NCBI GenBank assembly: GCA_964424125.1 | Contig: CAYRHS010000017.1 | Coordinates: 1 to 28,551 of the forward strand | Length of the DNA: 28,551 nucleotides | Direction of reading: 5' to 3' | From: CAYRHS01 sp964424125 | Lineage (GTDB): Bacteria; Actinomycetota; Acidimicrobiia; IMCC26256; JAOSJL01 | Shown: piece by piece, positions 7,108 to 15,141 of the stretch | Layout: each line of letters opens with the position of its first letter | Position numbering within the stretch: position 1 is the first letter of the stretch | Position numbers and translations under genes: made by a program | The notes under the pieces: generated by a model | Databases searched by the model: none | What the model was told of the DNA's origin: nothing | Seen by the model: only the letters and a program-made list of their open reading frames with translations

Positions 7108-7836
7108 GTGGTCGCGGTGGTGATCATCGTGGGCCTCGGCCTCATGGTCTGGATCCTGGCCCGGGCGGGCCTGTTCCGGGCGTTCGGGCGCGCCGCGCCG
7201 TCCCGGAAGGTCCACACCAGCACCCGCCGCATCGGCGGGTTGCCGGACCTTCCCGTGGCCATGGGCTTCCGGCCGATCTTCCGCCACGAGCTCCTGCCCG
7301 CCCTTCGTGCGCTGGGCGAGGTTCCGCCCGAGGGCGACCCGAAGGGCCTCGACGATCTCTCCGGCTGTGCCGCGGGGAGGACCGACGGGCGCAACGTGAT
7401 GCTGTTCGCCCGCGAGTCGCGCAACGGCTCCGGCACTGCGGTCACGGGCGCGGTCACCACGATCGGGTCCGACCTGCCACGGGTCGAGATCGTCCCCGCC
7501 GGGCTCTCCGCGCCCGAACGGCACGACGGCGTGCCGGTCGTCGAGCTCGGCGTCGAGGAGTTCGACCGCGCCTACGCGGTCCACTGCGCGGACGCGGACG
7601 CGGCCCGGGCGCTCGTCGACGGGCCGATGCGGCACTTCCTGCTCTCGCTCGTGCGACCGTGGGCGTTCTCGGCCGGCGGCGGCTTCGCCATGGTGCGGAC
7701 GACCGGGCTCGGGGCCGCGGGGATCGACCGGTTCCTCGAGGCACTCGACCACTTCGCCGACCACGTGCCCGAGCCTCTGCGCCTCCGCTATCCGTTGCCC
7801 GCGACCAGGCTCGACGACCACCCGCGTCCGGACTGA
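7108..7836 (+). CDS. Membrane-anchored protein of unknown function
   Basis: This 242-residue protein has one N-terminal membrane segment (VVAVVIIVGLGLMVWILARA region, residues 2-20), a short basic linker and a soluble domain that should lie in the cytoplasm. The start GTG at 7108 is supported by GGAGGG at 7095-7100. The layout (anchor, a GRTDGRNVMLFARES-like strand pair, then a WAFSAGGGFAMVR-like segment and a C-terminal helix) resembles conserved actinobacterial proteins I know only as hypothetical. I recognise no catalytic motif. It follows a good promoter and ends 79 bases before aconitase, so the two may share a transcript. Confidence 0.8.
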   Translation: MVAVVIIVGLGLMVWILARAGLFRAFGRAAPSRKVHTSTRRIGGLPDLPVAMGFRPIFRHELLPALRALGEVPPEGDPKGLDDLSGCAAGRTDGRNVMLFARESRNGSGTAVTGAVTTIGSDLPRVEIVPAGLSAPERHDGVPVVELGVEEFDRAYAVHCADADAARALVDGPMRHFLLSLVRPWAFSAGGGFAMVRTTGLGAAGIDRFLEALDHFADHVPEPLRLRYPLPATRLDDHPRPD

Positions 7837-7878
7837 TCGCACTCGCGGGGCGGATCTCGATCGTCGTTCGTCGGCGCG

Positions 7879-7884
7879 TACGCT
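7879..7884 (+). promoter_or_regulatory. Possible -10 box upstream of aconitase
   Basis: TACGCT in the context GCGTACGCTGGG lies 31 bases before the aconitase ATG and fits the actinobacterial TANNNT -10 pattern. No clear -35 box is visible. The ribosome-binding sequence GGAG is at 7907-7910. Transcription from the 7011 promoter is an alternative. Confidence 0.3.
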
Positions 7885-7915
7885 GGGCGAGGAGACCGCG
7901 AACTACGGAGCAGCG

Positions 7916-10195
7916 ATGGCGAAGGTCGAGCCCACCACCCCCGTCGAGCTCGTCGAGCGTGTCTACGCGCGCTATCCGGCGGCGATCGCCATGGCGCGAG
8001 CCCGGCTCGGTCGGCCCCTGACCTTCACCGAGAAGGTGCTCTTCGCCCACGCCGAGAACGCGGAGACCGTCGGCCTCACGCGGGGCGACGACTACGCGGA
8101 CTACCGGCCGGACCGCGTCGCCATGCAGGACGCGACCGCCCAGATGGCGCTGCTCCAGTTCATGCTCGCGAATCTGCCGACGGTCGCCGTCCCCACCACC
8201 GTCCACTGCGACCACCTCATCCAGGCACACGTCGGCGCGGCCGACGACCTCGCGGTGGCGCTCGACGAGAACTCGGAGGTCTACGACTTCCTCCGCAGTG
8301 CCTCGTCGAAGAACGGGATCGGCTTCTGGAAACCGGGCAGCGGGATCATCCACCAGGTCGTGCTGGAGAACTACGCCTTCCCGGGCGGCATGATGATCGG
8401 AACCGACAGCCACACGCCCAACGCGGGCGGTCTGAGCATGGTGGCGATCGGCGTCGGTGGGGCGGACGCGGTCGACGTGATGGCCGGATGGGCGTTCAAC
8501 ACGCGCGTTCCGAAGGTGATCGGCGTGCGTCTGAGCGGTGCGCTCTCCGGTTGGGCGGCACCCAAGGACGTGATCCTCAAGGTCGCGGGCATCCTGACCG
8601 TGAAGGGCGGGACCGGGGCGATCGTCGAGTACTTCGGTCCCGGGGTGGAGTCGATCTCCGCCACGGGCAAGGCGACGATCACCAACATGGGCGCCGAGAT
8701 CGGCGCGACGACCTCGATCTTCCCCTACGACGACCGGAGCGCCACCTACCTGAAGGCCACCGGGCGCGAGGCGTTCGCGGATCTCGCCGGACAGCGCGCC
8801 GAGTTCCTGCGTGCGGATCCCGAGGTCGAGGCCGACCCGGAGCGGTTCTTCGACGAGGTGATCGACATCGACCTCGACGAGCTCGAGCCGCACCTGGTGG
8901 GCCCGCACACGCCCGATCTCGACCGGCCCATCTCCGAGGTCAAGCGGGCGGCCGAGGACGAGGGATACCCGCTCGACATCTCGTACGCGCTCGTGGGGTC
9001 GTGCACCAACTCCTCGTACGAGGACATCGGCCGGGCGGCGCACGTCGCCCGCCAGGCGGCTGCCAAGGGCCTCCGGGTCCGTTCGCCGCTCCTCGTCACC
9101 CCGGGTTCGGAGCAGGTGCGGGCCACGATCGAACGCGATGGCCTGCTCGAGGACCTCGAGGCGATCGGCGCGACCGTGCTCGCCAACGCGTGTGGTCCCT
9201 GCATCGGTCAATGGCAGCGGGACGACATCCGTCCGGGGGAGCGCAACACGATCGTCTCGTCGTTCAATCGCAACTTCCCGCGCCGTAACGACGGGAACGC
9301 GGAGACGCTGTCGTTCATCGGATCGCCCGAGACCGTCGTGGGGCTGGCGCTCGGTGGTCGGCTCGACTTCGACTTCGTCCGTGACGAGCTCGAGCTCCCG
9401 GACGGCGGGCGCGTACGGCTCCAGGCGCCCGAAGCCGACGAGCTCCCGGCCAAGGGCTTCGACCCCGGAACGTCGGGCTTCGTACCGCCGGCCGAGGACC
9501 CCGAGAGCGGCGAGGTCGTGGTGCAACCCGACTCGGAGCGCCTGGAGCTGCTCGAGCCGTTCGCGGCCTGGGACGGGCGCGACTACGAGGGCTTGCGTGT
9601 CTTGCTGAAGGCCACCGGCAAGACCACGACCGACCACATCTCGCCCGCCGGTCCGTGGCTCCGCTACCGGGGCCACCTGACCCACATCTCGCAGAACCTC
9701 TTCGTCGGTGTGAACAACGTGTTCGCGCCCGCCGAGTCGGGCACCGGAGTCGACGTGCGAGACGGGTCGACCAAGCCACTTCCCGATCTCGCACGCGAGT
9801 ACCGCGAAGCAGGGATCGACTGGGTGGCGATCGGCGACGGGAACTACGGCGAGGGCTCCTCGCGCGAGCACGCGGCAATGGAGCCGCGGCTGATGGGCGG
9901 CAAGGCCGTCATTGCACGTTCCTTCGCCCGGATCCACGAGGCCAACCTGAAGAAGCAGGGGATCCTCGCGCTGACGTTCGTCGACCCCGCGGACTACGAG
10001 CAGGTCCGGCACGACGACCGTGTCGACGTCGTCGGGCTGAAGTCGCTGGCACCCGACGAGCCCGTCACGGTCGTCCTGCACCACGGCGACGGCTCCGAGT
10101 ACTCGTTCGAGACGACGCACACGATGTCGGACGAGCACATCGAGTGGTTCCGGGCCGGCTCGGCCCTCAACCTCCTGGCTCGCCAGCAGGCCTGA
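7916..10195 (+). CDS. Aconitate hydratase, mitochondrial type
   Basis: This 759-residue enzyme matches the length and layout of mitochondrial-type aconitase, shorter than the ~900-residue AcnA common in actinobacteria. It interconverts citrate and isocitrate in the TCA cycle. The three [4Fe-4S] ligands are visible: C363 in GSCTNSS, and C426 and C429 in NACGPCIGQW. The substrate-binding IGTDSHTPNAGG block is present in the N-terminal half. The C-terminal swivel domain contains the GDGNYGEGSSREHAAMEPR region, which carries active-site Ser/Arg residues. The ATG at 7916 is preceded by GGAG. A FAH-family gene follows 18 bases after the stop. The labile cluster makes this enzyme a client of the Fe-S assembly genes further along the window. 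Confidence 0.95.
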   Translation: MAKVEPTTPVELVERVYARYPAAIAMARARLGRPLTFTEKVLFAHAENAETVGLTRGDDYADYRPDRVAMQDATAQMALLQFMLANLPTVAVPTTVHCDHLIQAHVGAADDLAVALDENSEVYDFLRSASSKNGIGFWKPGSGIIHQVVLENYAFPGGMMIGTDSHTPNAGGLSMVAIGVGGADAVDVMAGWAFNTRVPKVIGVRLSGALSGWAAPKDVILKVAGILTVKGGTGAIVEYFGPGVESISATGKATITNMGAEIGATTSIFPYDDRSATYLKATGREAFADLAGQRAEFLRADPEVEADPERFFDEVIDIDLDELEPHLVGPHTPDLDRPISEVKRAAEDEGYPLDISYALVGSCTNSSYEDIGRAAHVARQAAAKGLRVRSPLLVTPGSEQVRATIERDGLLEDLEAIGATVLANACGPCIGQWQRDDIRPGERNTIVSSFNRNFPRRNDGNAETLSFIGSPETVVGLALGGRLDFDFVRDELELPDGGRVRLQAPEADELPAKGFDPGTSGFVPPAEDPESGEVVVQPDSERLELLEPFAAWDGRDYEGLRVLLKATGKTTTDHISPAGPWLRYRGHLTHISQNLFVGVNNVFAPAESGTGVDVRDGSTKPLPDLAREYREAGIDWVAIGDGNYGEGSSREHAAMEPRLMGGKAVIARSFARIHEANLKKQGILALTFVDPADYEQVRHDDRVDVVGLKSLAPDEPVTVVLHHGDGSEYSFETTHTMSDEHIEWFRAGSALNLLARQQA

Positions 10196-10213
10196 CCGCT
10201 CCGGAGGTGCCAC

Positions 10214-11062
10214 GTGAGGATCGGGCGCGTCCGCCTCGACGACACCGTGTACCTCGCCCGGCTCGAAGCCGAGGAGGCCGTCCTGCTCGCCGAGGAGCCC
10301 GACCACGTCGGAGCCGACGTCCTGCGCGCCGCGATCGCCATGGGCGTCGACCTGTCGGGTGGGGGACGGCGGGTACGTCTCGAGGAGACGCGACTCCTCG
10401 CGCCGGTCGTCGCGCCCCAGAAGATCCTCGCCATCGGCCTCAACTATCGGGACCACGCGCGGGAGGCCGGGGTCGCGCTCCCGGAGTCGCCGGTCGTCTT
10501 CGCCAAGACGCCGAACGCGATCATCGGGCCCGACGACTCGATCACCTTCCGAGCCGAGGACTCCTCCGAGGTCGACTTCGAAGCGGAGCTCGCGGTCGTG
10601 ATCGGACGGCGCGCCCGCCGGGTCGCGGAGCCGGAGGCGCTCGGGCACGTGCTCGGCTACACGGTGTGCAACGACGTGTCCGCCCGCGACGCCCAGTTCG
10701 GTGACGGGCAATGGGTGCGGGGGAAGTCGTTCGACACCTTCTGTCCGCTCGGTCCATGGGTGGTCACGGCCGACGAGGTCGGCGACGTCCAGAACCTCGG
10801 GATCCGCGCGCGCGTGAACGGCGCGCTCTACCAGGACTCGTCGACGTCGGAGATGGTCTTCGGTGTGGCGGCGCTCGTCTCCTACGTGTCGCGCTTCCTC
10901 ACGCTCGAGCCGGGTGACGTGATCGCCACCGGGACACCCCACGGCGTCGGGTTCGCCCGCACGCCGCCGGTTTTCCTCGGTGACGGTGACCTCGTGGAGT
11001 GCGAGGTCGACGGCATCGGCCGGCTGGCCAATCCCGTGCGGGTCGTCCCGACCTCCGGTTGA
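10214..11062 (+). CDS. Fumarylacetoacetate hydrolase family protein
   Basis: This 282-residue protein has a short N-terminal domain and a FAH-fold C-terminal domain from about residue 75 (ILAIGLNYRDHARE). The metal ligands of the family are visible as E123 and E125 in VDFEAELAVVIG and D154 in VCNDVSARD; the KSFDTFCPLGPW and TGTPHGVGF blocks complete the active site. Members cleave acylpyruvates, decarboxylate or tautomerise oxaloacetate, or act in aromatic catabolism, and sequence alone does not choose between these. The neighbouring aconitase makes an oxaloacetate-related role attractive but unproven. The GTG start at 10214 follows CGGAGG (10201-10206). It converges on the radical SAM gene with only nine bases between the two stops. 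Confidence 0.92.
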   Translation: MRIGRVRLDDTVYLARLEAEEAVLLAEEPDHVGADVLRAAIAMGVDLSGGGRRVRLEETRLLAPVVAPQKILAIGLNYRDHAREAGVALPESPVVFAKTPNAIIGPDDSITFRAEDSSEVDFEAELAVVIGRRARRVAEPEALGHVLGYTVCNDVSARDAQFGDGQWVRGKSFDTFCPLGPWVVTADEVGDVQNLGIRARVNGALYQDSSTSEMVFGVAALVSYVSRFLTLEPGDVIATGTPHGVGFARTPPVFLGDGDLVECEVDGIGRLANPVRVVPTSG

Positions 11063-11071
11063 CGGTGCTGG

Positions 11072-12463
11072 TCAGCGGGCGTCGACGACCTCGAACTGCG
11101 CGCCGGTCGGCTCGGCGCAGCAGAACCATGCCTCCGTGAGATGGGGGCGTTCGCCCGCCCCGGCGAAGCTGCCGTCGTCGAAGCTCCGGGTGTCCCGCTC
11201 CCCGGACGCCGCGAACACCAGGGCTCGGATCGACCGGTAGATGTCGCCGACCGACGCCCCGGCGGCGGTCCCGCGCTCCACGGTCGCGGCGACCTCGCGC
11301 TGGAGCACGTCCACCGCGGGATCGGCGGCCCGCCAGGTCCAGGTGTGTGCGGCGTCGTCGAAACCCTCGAGGCGATTCCTGACCTCCGGGAGCTCCAGCA
11401 GCAGTGACTCGGGGGGCACCAGGAGGCGGATCGAGTACTGGACGGGGTCGGTCGTCGCCACTAGGTCGTGGTCGGCGACGAAGTCGAGGAGCGAGACCAC
11501 GTGGTCGAGCGAGGTCCAGGGCAGGAACGGGAGCCAGGATGGGCGCAGGTCGATGCCGTTGGAGCGCAGCAGCCGGGCGGCCGTTGTCGCGTCACGGCCG
11601 GTGTGGCCCTTGGCCAGCAGCGCGAGGGTCCGATCGTCGACGGACTCGAACGCCGAGACGACGAAGAGGCAGCCGGCGTCGGCGAGCTCGGGCCAGCGCT
11701 CGGCGTGGCGGAGGATGTGCTCCACCTTCACCGTGCAATCGAAGGTGACGTCGGGGAAGGCGGCGTGGAGCTCCCGCACGATCTCGACGGCGTGGCGGGG
11801 ACGGTTGAAGAAGTCGGGGTCGGCGAGGGTCAGGTGCCGGGCGCCGGCGTGAATCGCTTGTTCGGCGTCGGCGAGCACGACGTCGCGCTCCACGACCCGG
11901 GTGCGGCCTCCGTAGACGACGGGGACGGGGCAGTGCCGGCACCGGTGGGCGCAGCCACGCGTGGTCTGGATCGCGGCCGCGGGACGTTCGGCACCCTGCA
12001 CCGCGAGGCGCGCGTAGTGGTCGAGGGGCGGGACCTCGCTTCGCCGAGGGAGCGGGATCACGCGACGGTCGAGGGCGCGCACCGATCCGGTCGTCCCGCT
12101 GTCCGCGTGCAGCGCGTCGGCCCAGGCGACGAGCGCGGGCTCGAACTCGCCGGCGACGAGGTGCACCGGGCCGCGCCCGTCGTTCGGTCCGGCCACGGCG
12201 TAGAGCCCGTACCAGCACACGGGGAGCTCGGGACGCTTCGCGCGGAGGCGTGGGAGAGCGGCGGCGGCGAGCCGCCGGGCCGTGTGCATGGGGATCGAGC
12301 ACGCGACCCCGTCCGCCCACGTGACGTGGTCGTCCGCCCAGGGCTCGACGGCCAGGTCGCGGACTCGCACCTCGTGTCCTGCGGAGTGCAGGGCCGCGGC
12401 CGCGGTGGCGGCGTCGAGCGGCTGGTGCCCGAGCTCGTAGAAGGAGAGAACCAGGATGCGCAC
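11072..12463 (-). CDS. Radical SAM protein with CCAEP C-terminal tail
   Basis: This 463-residue protein starts with a Rossmann-like domain (MRILVLSFYELGHQP and a GHEVRVRDL segment) that resembles a B12-binding fold but lacks an obvious DxHxxG. The radical SAM core begins at C171, with CxxxCxxC as CAHRCRHC (C171, C175, C178). The C-terminus carries FCCAEP (C448, C449). These traits match what I recall as the NCBI family 'CUAEP/CCAEP-tail radical SAM (seleno)protein', whose reaction is unknown to me. Both tail residues are TGC cysteines here, so this is not a selenoprotein. The GTG start is nine bases after the stop of the ATP-grasp gene, in the same frame, which makes a two-gene operon and suggests a shared pathway. 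The substrate cannot be read from sequence. Confidence 0.88.
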   Translation of the reverse strand: MRILVLSFYELGHQPLDAATAAAALHSAGHEVRVRDLAVEPWADDHVTWADGVACSIPMHTARRLAAAALPRLRAKRPELPVCWYGLYAVAGPNDGRGPVHLVAGEFEPALVAWADALHADSGTTGSVRALDRRVIPLPRRSEVPPLDHYARLAVQGAERPAAAIQTTRGCAHRCRHCPVPVVYGGRTRVVERDVVLADAEQAIHAGARHLTLADPDFFNRPRHAVEIVRELHAAFPDVTFDCTVKVEHILRHAERWPELADAGCLFVVSAFESVDDRTLALLAKGHTGRDATTAARLLRSNGIDLRPSWLPFLPWTSLDHVVSLLDFVADHDLVATTDPVQYSIRLLVPPESLLLELPEVRNRLEGFDDAAHTWTWRAADPAVDVLQREVAATVERGTAAGASVGDIYRSIRALVFAASGERDTRSFDDGSFAGAGERPHLTEAWFCCAEPTGAQFEVVDAR

Positions 12464-12472
12464 GTTTCCATG

Positions 12473-13711
12473 CTAGGGCCGGTCGAGCGGGTCGACCCGC
12501 ACGCGCAGCTCCCCGTACGCGCGACGGAGCGCCCGTTCGACCGCAGCGGGGCCCTCTCCCCGGGCGAAGAGGAAGCCGAGGTAGCGGTCGCCTTCGGGGA
12601 GCGGGACGATCTCGCGTCCGGGTGGGATGGTGACCTCCAGGCCCCACACGCCCGGTACCGCGAGCGCGGCGTCGCGTCCTTCGACACCCCGCAGGACTCC
12701 TCGTTGACGGATCGGCAGCATCATGACGCCCGACGCGGCGCGCTCGGGTACGAGGAGCGGGGCGTCGAGGTCGAGCGCATGGCGGAGGATCACCTCTTCC
12801 AGGCTGACCCCGATCCCGAAGCGCAGCGCGCGTGAGCAGAGCCCGCCGATCGAACGGGCCGCGATCTCGAGCACGCGCACACCGTCGGGGCCGAGTCGAG
12901 CCTCGGCGTGCACCGGACCCTCGTCGAGGCCGAGCGCGCGCGCCGCGGTCGCGACGGTGCGTTCGACCTCCGCGACCGCGTCCGCCGGGTGCCGTGACGG
13001 CGTGACGTAGAGCGTCTCCTCGAAGGTCGGGCCGTCGAGGGGATCGGGCTTGTCGAAGACCGCGAGCACACGGAGCTGTCCGCGTCGCAGGATCGCCTCG
13101 ACGGAGACCTCGGGGCCGGGGACGAACTCCTCGACCACCAACGGCGCGTCCGCGGGCTCGTTCGCGGCAACCAGGATGCGGCGGATCCGATCCTCGACCG
13201 ACGGCAGGTCCTCGGGTCGGTCGACCCGCAGGACCCCTCGACTGGCGGACAGCCCACGTGGCTTGCAGACGACGGGGAACGTCAACGCGTCGAACGCCGC
13301 CCCCCGCTGGGCTTCGCCCGAGCTCGGGAGCGGGACGAACCGGGGCTGGGGGACCTCGGCCGCGGCGAAGGCCTCCCGCATGGCGAGCTTGTCGCGGGTG
13401 CAGCGTGCGGCGCCGGGATCGATGTGGTGCAGCCCGAGCCGCCGGGCGGCCTCGGCGGCGACGACGACGCCGGGATCGTCGACCGCGACGACGGCATCCA
13501 GCGGCGCGCCACGGTCGTGCTCGACGATCGCGGCCACGGCCCGGTCCGGGTCGTGCAGCGGCAGCACGAGTGCGCGCTCGCCCATCGTGTCCTCGAGCGT
13601 CTGGCGAGCGTCGGATGCGACGACCACCTCGGCGCCGAGATCGGCTGCGGCCCGGACGAAATCGGCGGCTCGATACGTTGCGCTCGGCAGGAGCAGAAGG
13701 ACCCGGGGCAT
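12473..13711 (-). CDS. ATP-grasp ligase (carboxylate-amine ligase-like)
   Basis: This 412-residue protein has the three ATP-grasp parts. An N-terminal pre-ATP-grasp Rossmann domain begins MPRVLLLLPSATYRAA. The nucleotide-binding domain contains FPVVCKPRGLSASRGV and VVEEFVPGPEVSVEA. The metal-binding end, VRVLEIAARSIGG, is followed by LCSRALRFG. The C-terminal region (GVMMLPIRQRGVL, then LPEGDRYLGFLFARG) is like that of L-amino-acid-ligase-type ATP-grasp proteins. Such enzymes join a carboxylate to an amine or thiol with ATP; the substrates here are unknown. I chose ATG 13711 because the domain begins there; a longer frame to 13768 is open but overlaps the divergent nfuA gene. It lies directly upstream of the radical SAM gene and ends with TAG. 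Confidence 0.88.
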   Translation of the reverse strand: MPRVLLLLPSATYRAADFVRAAADLGAEVVVASDARQTLEDTMGERALVLPLHDPDRAVAAIVEHDRGAPLDAVVAVDDPGVVVAAEAARRLGLHHIDPGAARCTRDKLAMREAFAAAEVPQPRFVPLPSSGEAQRGAAFDALTFPVVCKPRGLSASRGVLRVDRPEDLPSVEDRIRRILVAANEPADAPLVVEEFVPGPEVSVEAILRRGQLRVLAVFDKPDPLDGPTFEETLYVTPSRHPADAVAEVERTVATAARALGLDEGPVHAEARLGPDGVRVLEIAARSIGGLCSRALRFGIGVSLEEVILRHALDLDAPLLVPERAASGVMMLPIRQRGVLRGVEGRDAALAVPGVWGLEVTIPPGREIVPLPEGDRYLGFLFARGEGPAAVERALRRAYGELRVRVDPLDRP

Positions 13712-13717
13712 GGCCCC
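13705..13717. repeat. Short inverted repeat over the ATP-grasp start codon
   Basis: GGGGC-ATG-GCCCC is a 5-base inverted repeat centred on the ATP-grasp start codon. It lies in a divergent gap of only 22 bases and is followed by TATCAT (13718-13723), a good -10 match for the + strand nfuA gene. It could be an operator or a structure affecting initiation, but it is short and may be chance in GC-rich DNA. Confidence 0.25.
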
Positions 13718-13733
13718 TATCATGGAGGACGTG

Positions 13734-14375
13734 ATGGATGCCGACCCCACCCCCTTGCTGACGCTCACCGGCGCCGCCCGAGCGAAGGTGCTCGAGGTCC
13801 GGACGGGCGAGCCCGAGCCCGAGACGCTGGCGCTCTGGATCGAGGTGAGCGGTGTCCAGGGGGGCGCCTACAAGTACGACATGTACTTCCGTCCGCTGGC
13901 CGAGGTGGCTGGGGACGACGTCGTGCTCCACGGCGACGACCTCACGGTGGTCGTGGGCGCGGGCAGCGCCGACAAGCTCCAGGGAGCGACGCTGGACCTG
14001 ACCGAGAACGGCATGGTCATGTCCAACCCGAACACTCCGAGCCCCGCCCCGGGCCCGAGCCCCGCGGTCGGTCGTGAGGGGCCTCCACCCGATCTCTCCG
14101 GCGACGTCGCCCAGCGCGTCCTCCAGGTCCTCGAGCAGCAGATCAACCCTGCCATCGCCGGCCACGGCGGGATGGCCGAGCTCGTGGCCGTCGAGGAGAG
14201 CGTCGCCTACCTGCGCCTCGCCGGCGGTTGCCAGGGCTGTGGCATGGCTTCCGTGACGCTCACCCAGGGCATCGAGGTCGCGATCCGCGACGCCATCCCC
14301 GAGATCACGGCGGTCCGCGACGTCACCGACCACGCCGCGGGCGAGAACCCCTACTACGAGGCGGCCAAGAAGTAG
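13734..14375 (+). CDS. nfuA: NfuA-like Fe-S cluster carrier
   Basis: This 213-residue protein joins a degenerate A-type (IscA-like) N-terminal domain (about residues 6-95, with no cluster cysteines), a Pro-rich linker (about 98-122) and a NifU-type C-terminal domain. The cluster-binding CxxC is in GGCQGCGM (C166, C169). This is the NfuA architecture: the protein receives a [4Fe-4S] cluster and delivers it to clients such as aconitase and radical SAM enzymes. ATG 13734 is preferred because GGAGG (13724-13728) sits five bases upstream; ATG 13722 would lack a ribosome-binding site. It is divergent from the ATP-grasp/radical SAM pair and convergent with the DUF169 gene. Confidence 0.9.
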   Translation: MDADPTPLLTLTGAARAKVLEVRTGEPEPETLALWIEVSGVQGGAYKYDMYFRPLAEVAGDDVVLHGDDLTVVVGAGSADKLQGATLDLTENGMVMSNPNTPSPAPGPSPAVGREGPPPDLSGDVAQRVLQVLEQQINPAIAGHGGMAELVAVEESVAYLRLAGGCQGCGMASVTLTQGIEVAIRDAIPEITAVRDVTDHAAGENPYYEAAKK

Positions 14376-14391
14376 CCGCGTCCGGGGCCGC
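14361..14391. terminator. Possible stem between convergent nfuA and DUF169 genes
   Basis: GCGGCC (14361-14366) and GGCCGC (14386-14391) are perfectly complementary and flank the nfuA stop, just before the end of the convergent DUF169 gene. The loop is 19 bases and no T-run is present, so a terminator role is weakly supported. Confidence 0.2.
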
Positions 14392-15108
14392 TCACTCGAA
14401 GCGCTGGGCGTCCTGGGCCGCGTAGCGCGCGACCTCGGTGTCGGCGTGAGCGTTGGTCCGGATCCGCTCGATGATCTCCTCGAGACGAGACGCGGGGATC
14501 GCGCAGGTCATCTCGCTCGCCGGCATCCCGGTCCGGGCCCGGCTGAGCGCGCAGCCGACGCTCGCCGCCGACGCTCCCTGCTCCTTGGCGATCGCGATGA
14601 TGTGACACTGCGGCTTGCCTTCCATCCGCAGCTCGGGGATCGCGTCGTGGAGCACCATGAGCTGCTTGCCCTGCACCCGTAGCAGCACGACGTCGGGGTC
14701 GATGGGCGTCTCCGAGAGCGGGCCGTAGGTGACGGCGCCCGGGGCCTCCGGCACGACAGGGATCTCCGGGATGGCGTCCATCGTGACCCAGCCCGCGCCG
14801 AGCAGCGTGGCGACGTCGCCGTTCTCCGCCACCTCGCCCAGCTTCTTGAACCCGTGCGTCAGGCTGCCGACCGAGCAGTTGGCATGGTCGGCCGCGACGG
14901 TCGAGAAGGTCCGGTCGATCGAGTGCATCCAGAACACGCAACCGGCGGGGACACGCCCCGTCCGTCCGTCGTCGAGCGCGTCGGGCATCTCGTGGTCGAA
15001 CGTCTCGATGCCCGCGGGAGGCGACGACGAGAAGGTGATCGCGATCGGAGGGGCGGAGAGACGCAGCGCGTCGTCGAGATCGGCGGCGAGTCGGGACCAG
15101 TCGGGCAT
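14392..15108 (-). CDS. DUF169 domain protein
   Basis: This 238-residue soluble protein resembles the DUF169 family, with an N-terminal LSAPPIAITF segment and a cysteine-bearing NCSVGSLTHGF block. It has five cysteines in conserved-looking settings (AGCVFW, NCSVGS, QCHIIA, GCALSR, TCAIPA). No enzymatic role is established to my knowledge. The cysteine content and its place as the probable third gene of an operon with the SufR-like regulator and cysteine desulfurase suggest a metal or cluster cofactor, which is inference. The ATG has a good ribosome-binding sequence (AAGGAG on the minus strand, about 15116-15121). Only 33 bases separate it from the desulfurase stop. Confidence 0.78.
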   Translation of the reverse strand: MPDWSRLAADLDDALRLSAPPIAITFSSSPPAGIETFDHEMPDALDDGRTGRVPAGCVFWMHSIDRTFSTVAADHANCSVGSLTHGFKKLGEVAENGDVATLLGAGWVTMDAIPEIPVVPEAPGAVTYGPLSETPIDPDVVLLRVQGKQLMVLHDAIPELRMEGKPQCHIIAIAKEQGASAASVGCALSRARTGMPASEMTCAIPASRLEEIIERIRTNAHADTEVARYAAQDAQRFE

Positions 15109-15141
15109 TCCGCGCTCCTTCGGGACGGGGGATCAGGGACT

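Noticed and set aside
7454..10942. A 1162-codon open frame on the minus strand opposite aconitase and the FAH gene
   Set aside because: It is antisense to two well-supported genes, is Arg/Asp/Glu/His-rich with no recognisable domain, and is the usual result of codon-position GC bias in very GC-rich DNA.
11117..11122. A selenocysteine in the radical SAM tail
   Set aside because: Both tail codons are TGC on the minus strand, so this is the CCAEP and not the CUAEP form; no in-frame TGA precedes the stop.
11468..12835. A 455-codon + strand frame opposite the radical SAM and ATP-grasp genes
   Set aside because: It is a complementary-strand shadow with no domain; the minus-strand frames carry clear catalytic motifs.
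11592..14333. A 913-codon minus-strand frame over the radical SAM, ATP-grasp and nfuA genes
   Set aside because: It reads the two minus-strand genes out of frame and nfuA in antisense; the product is low-complexity Arg/Pro/Ala sequence.
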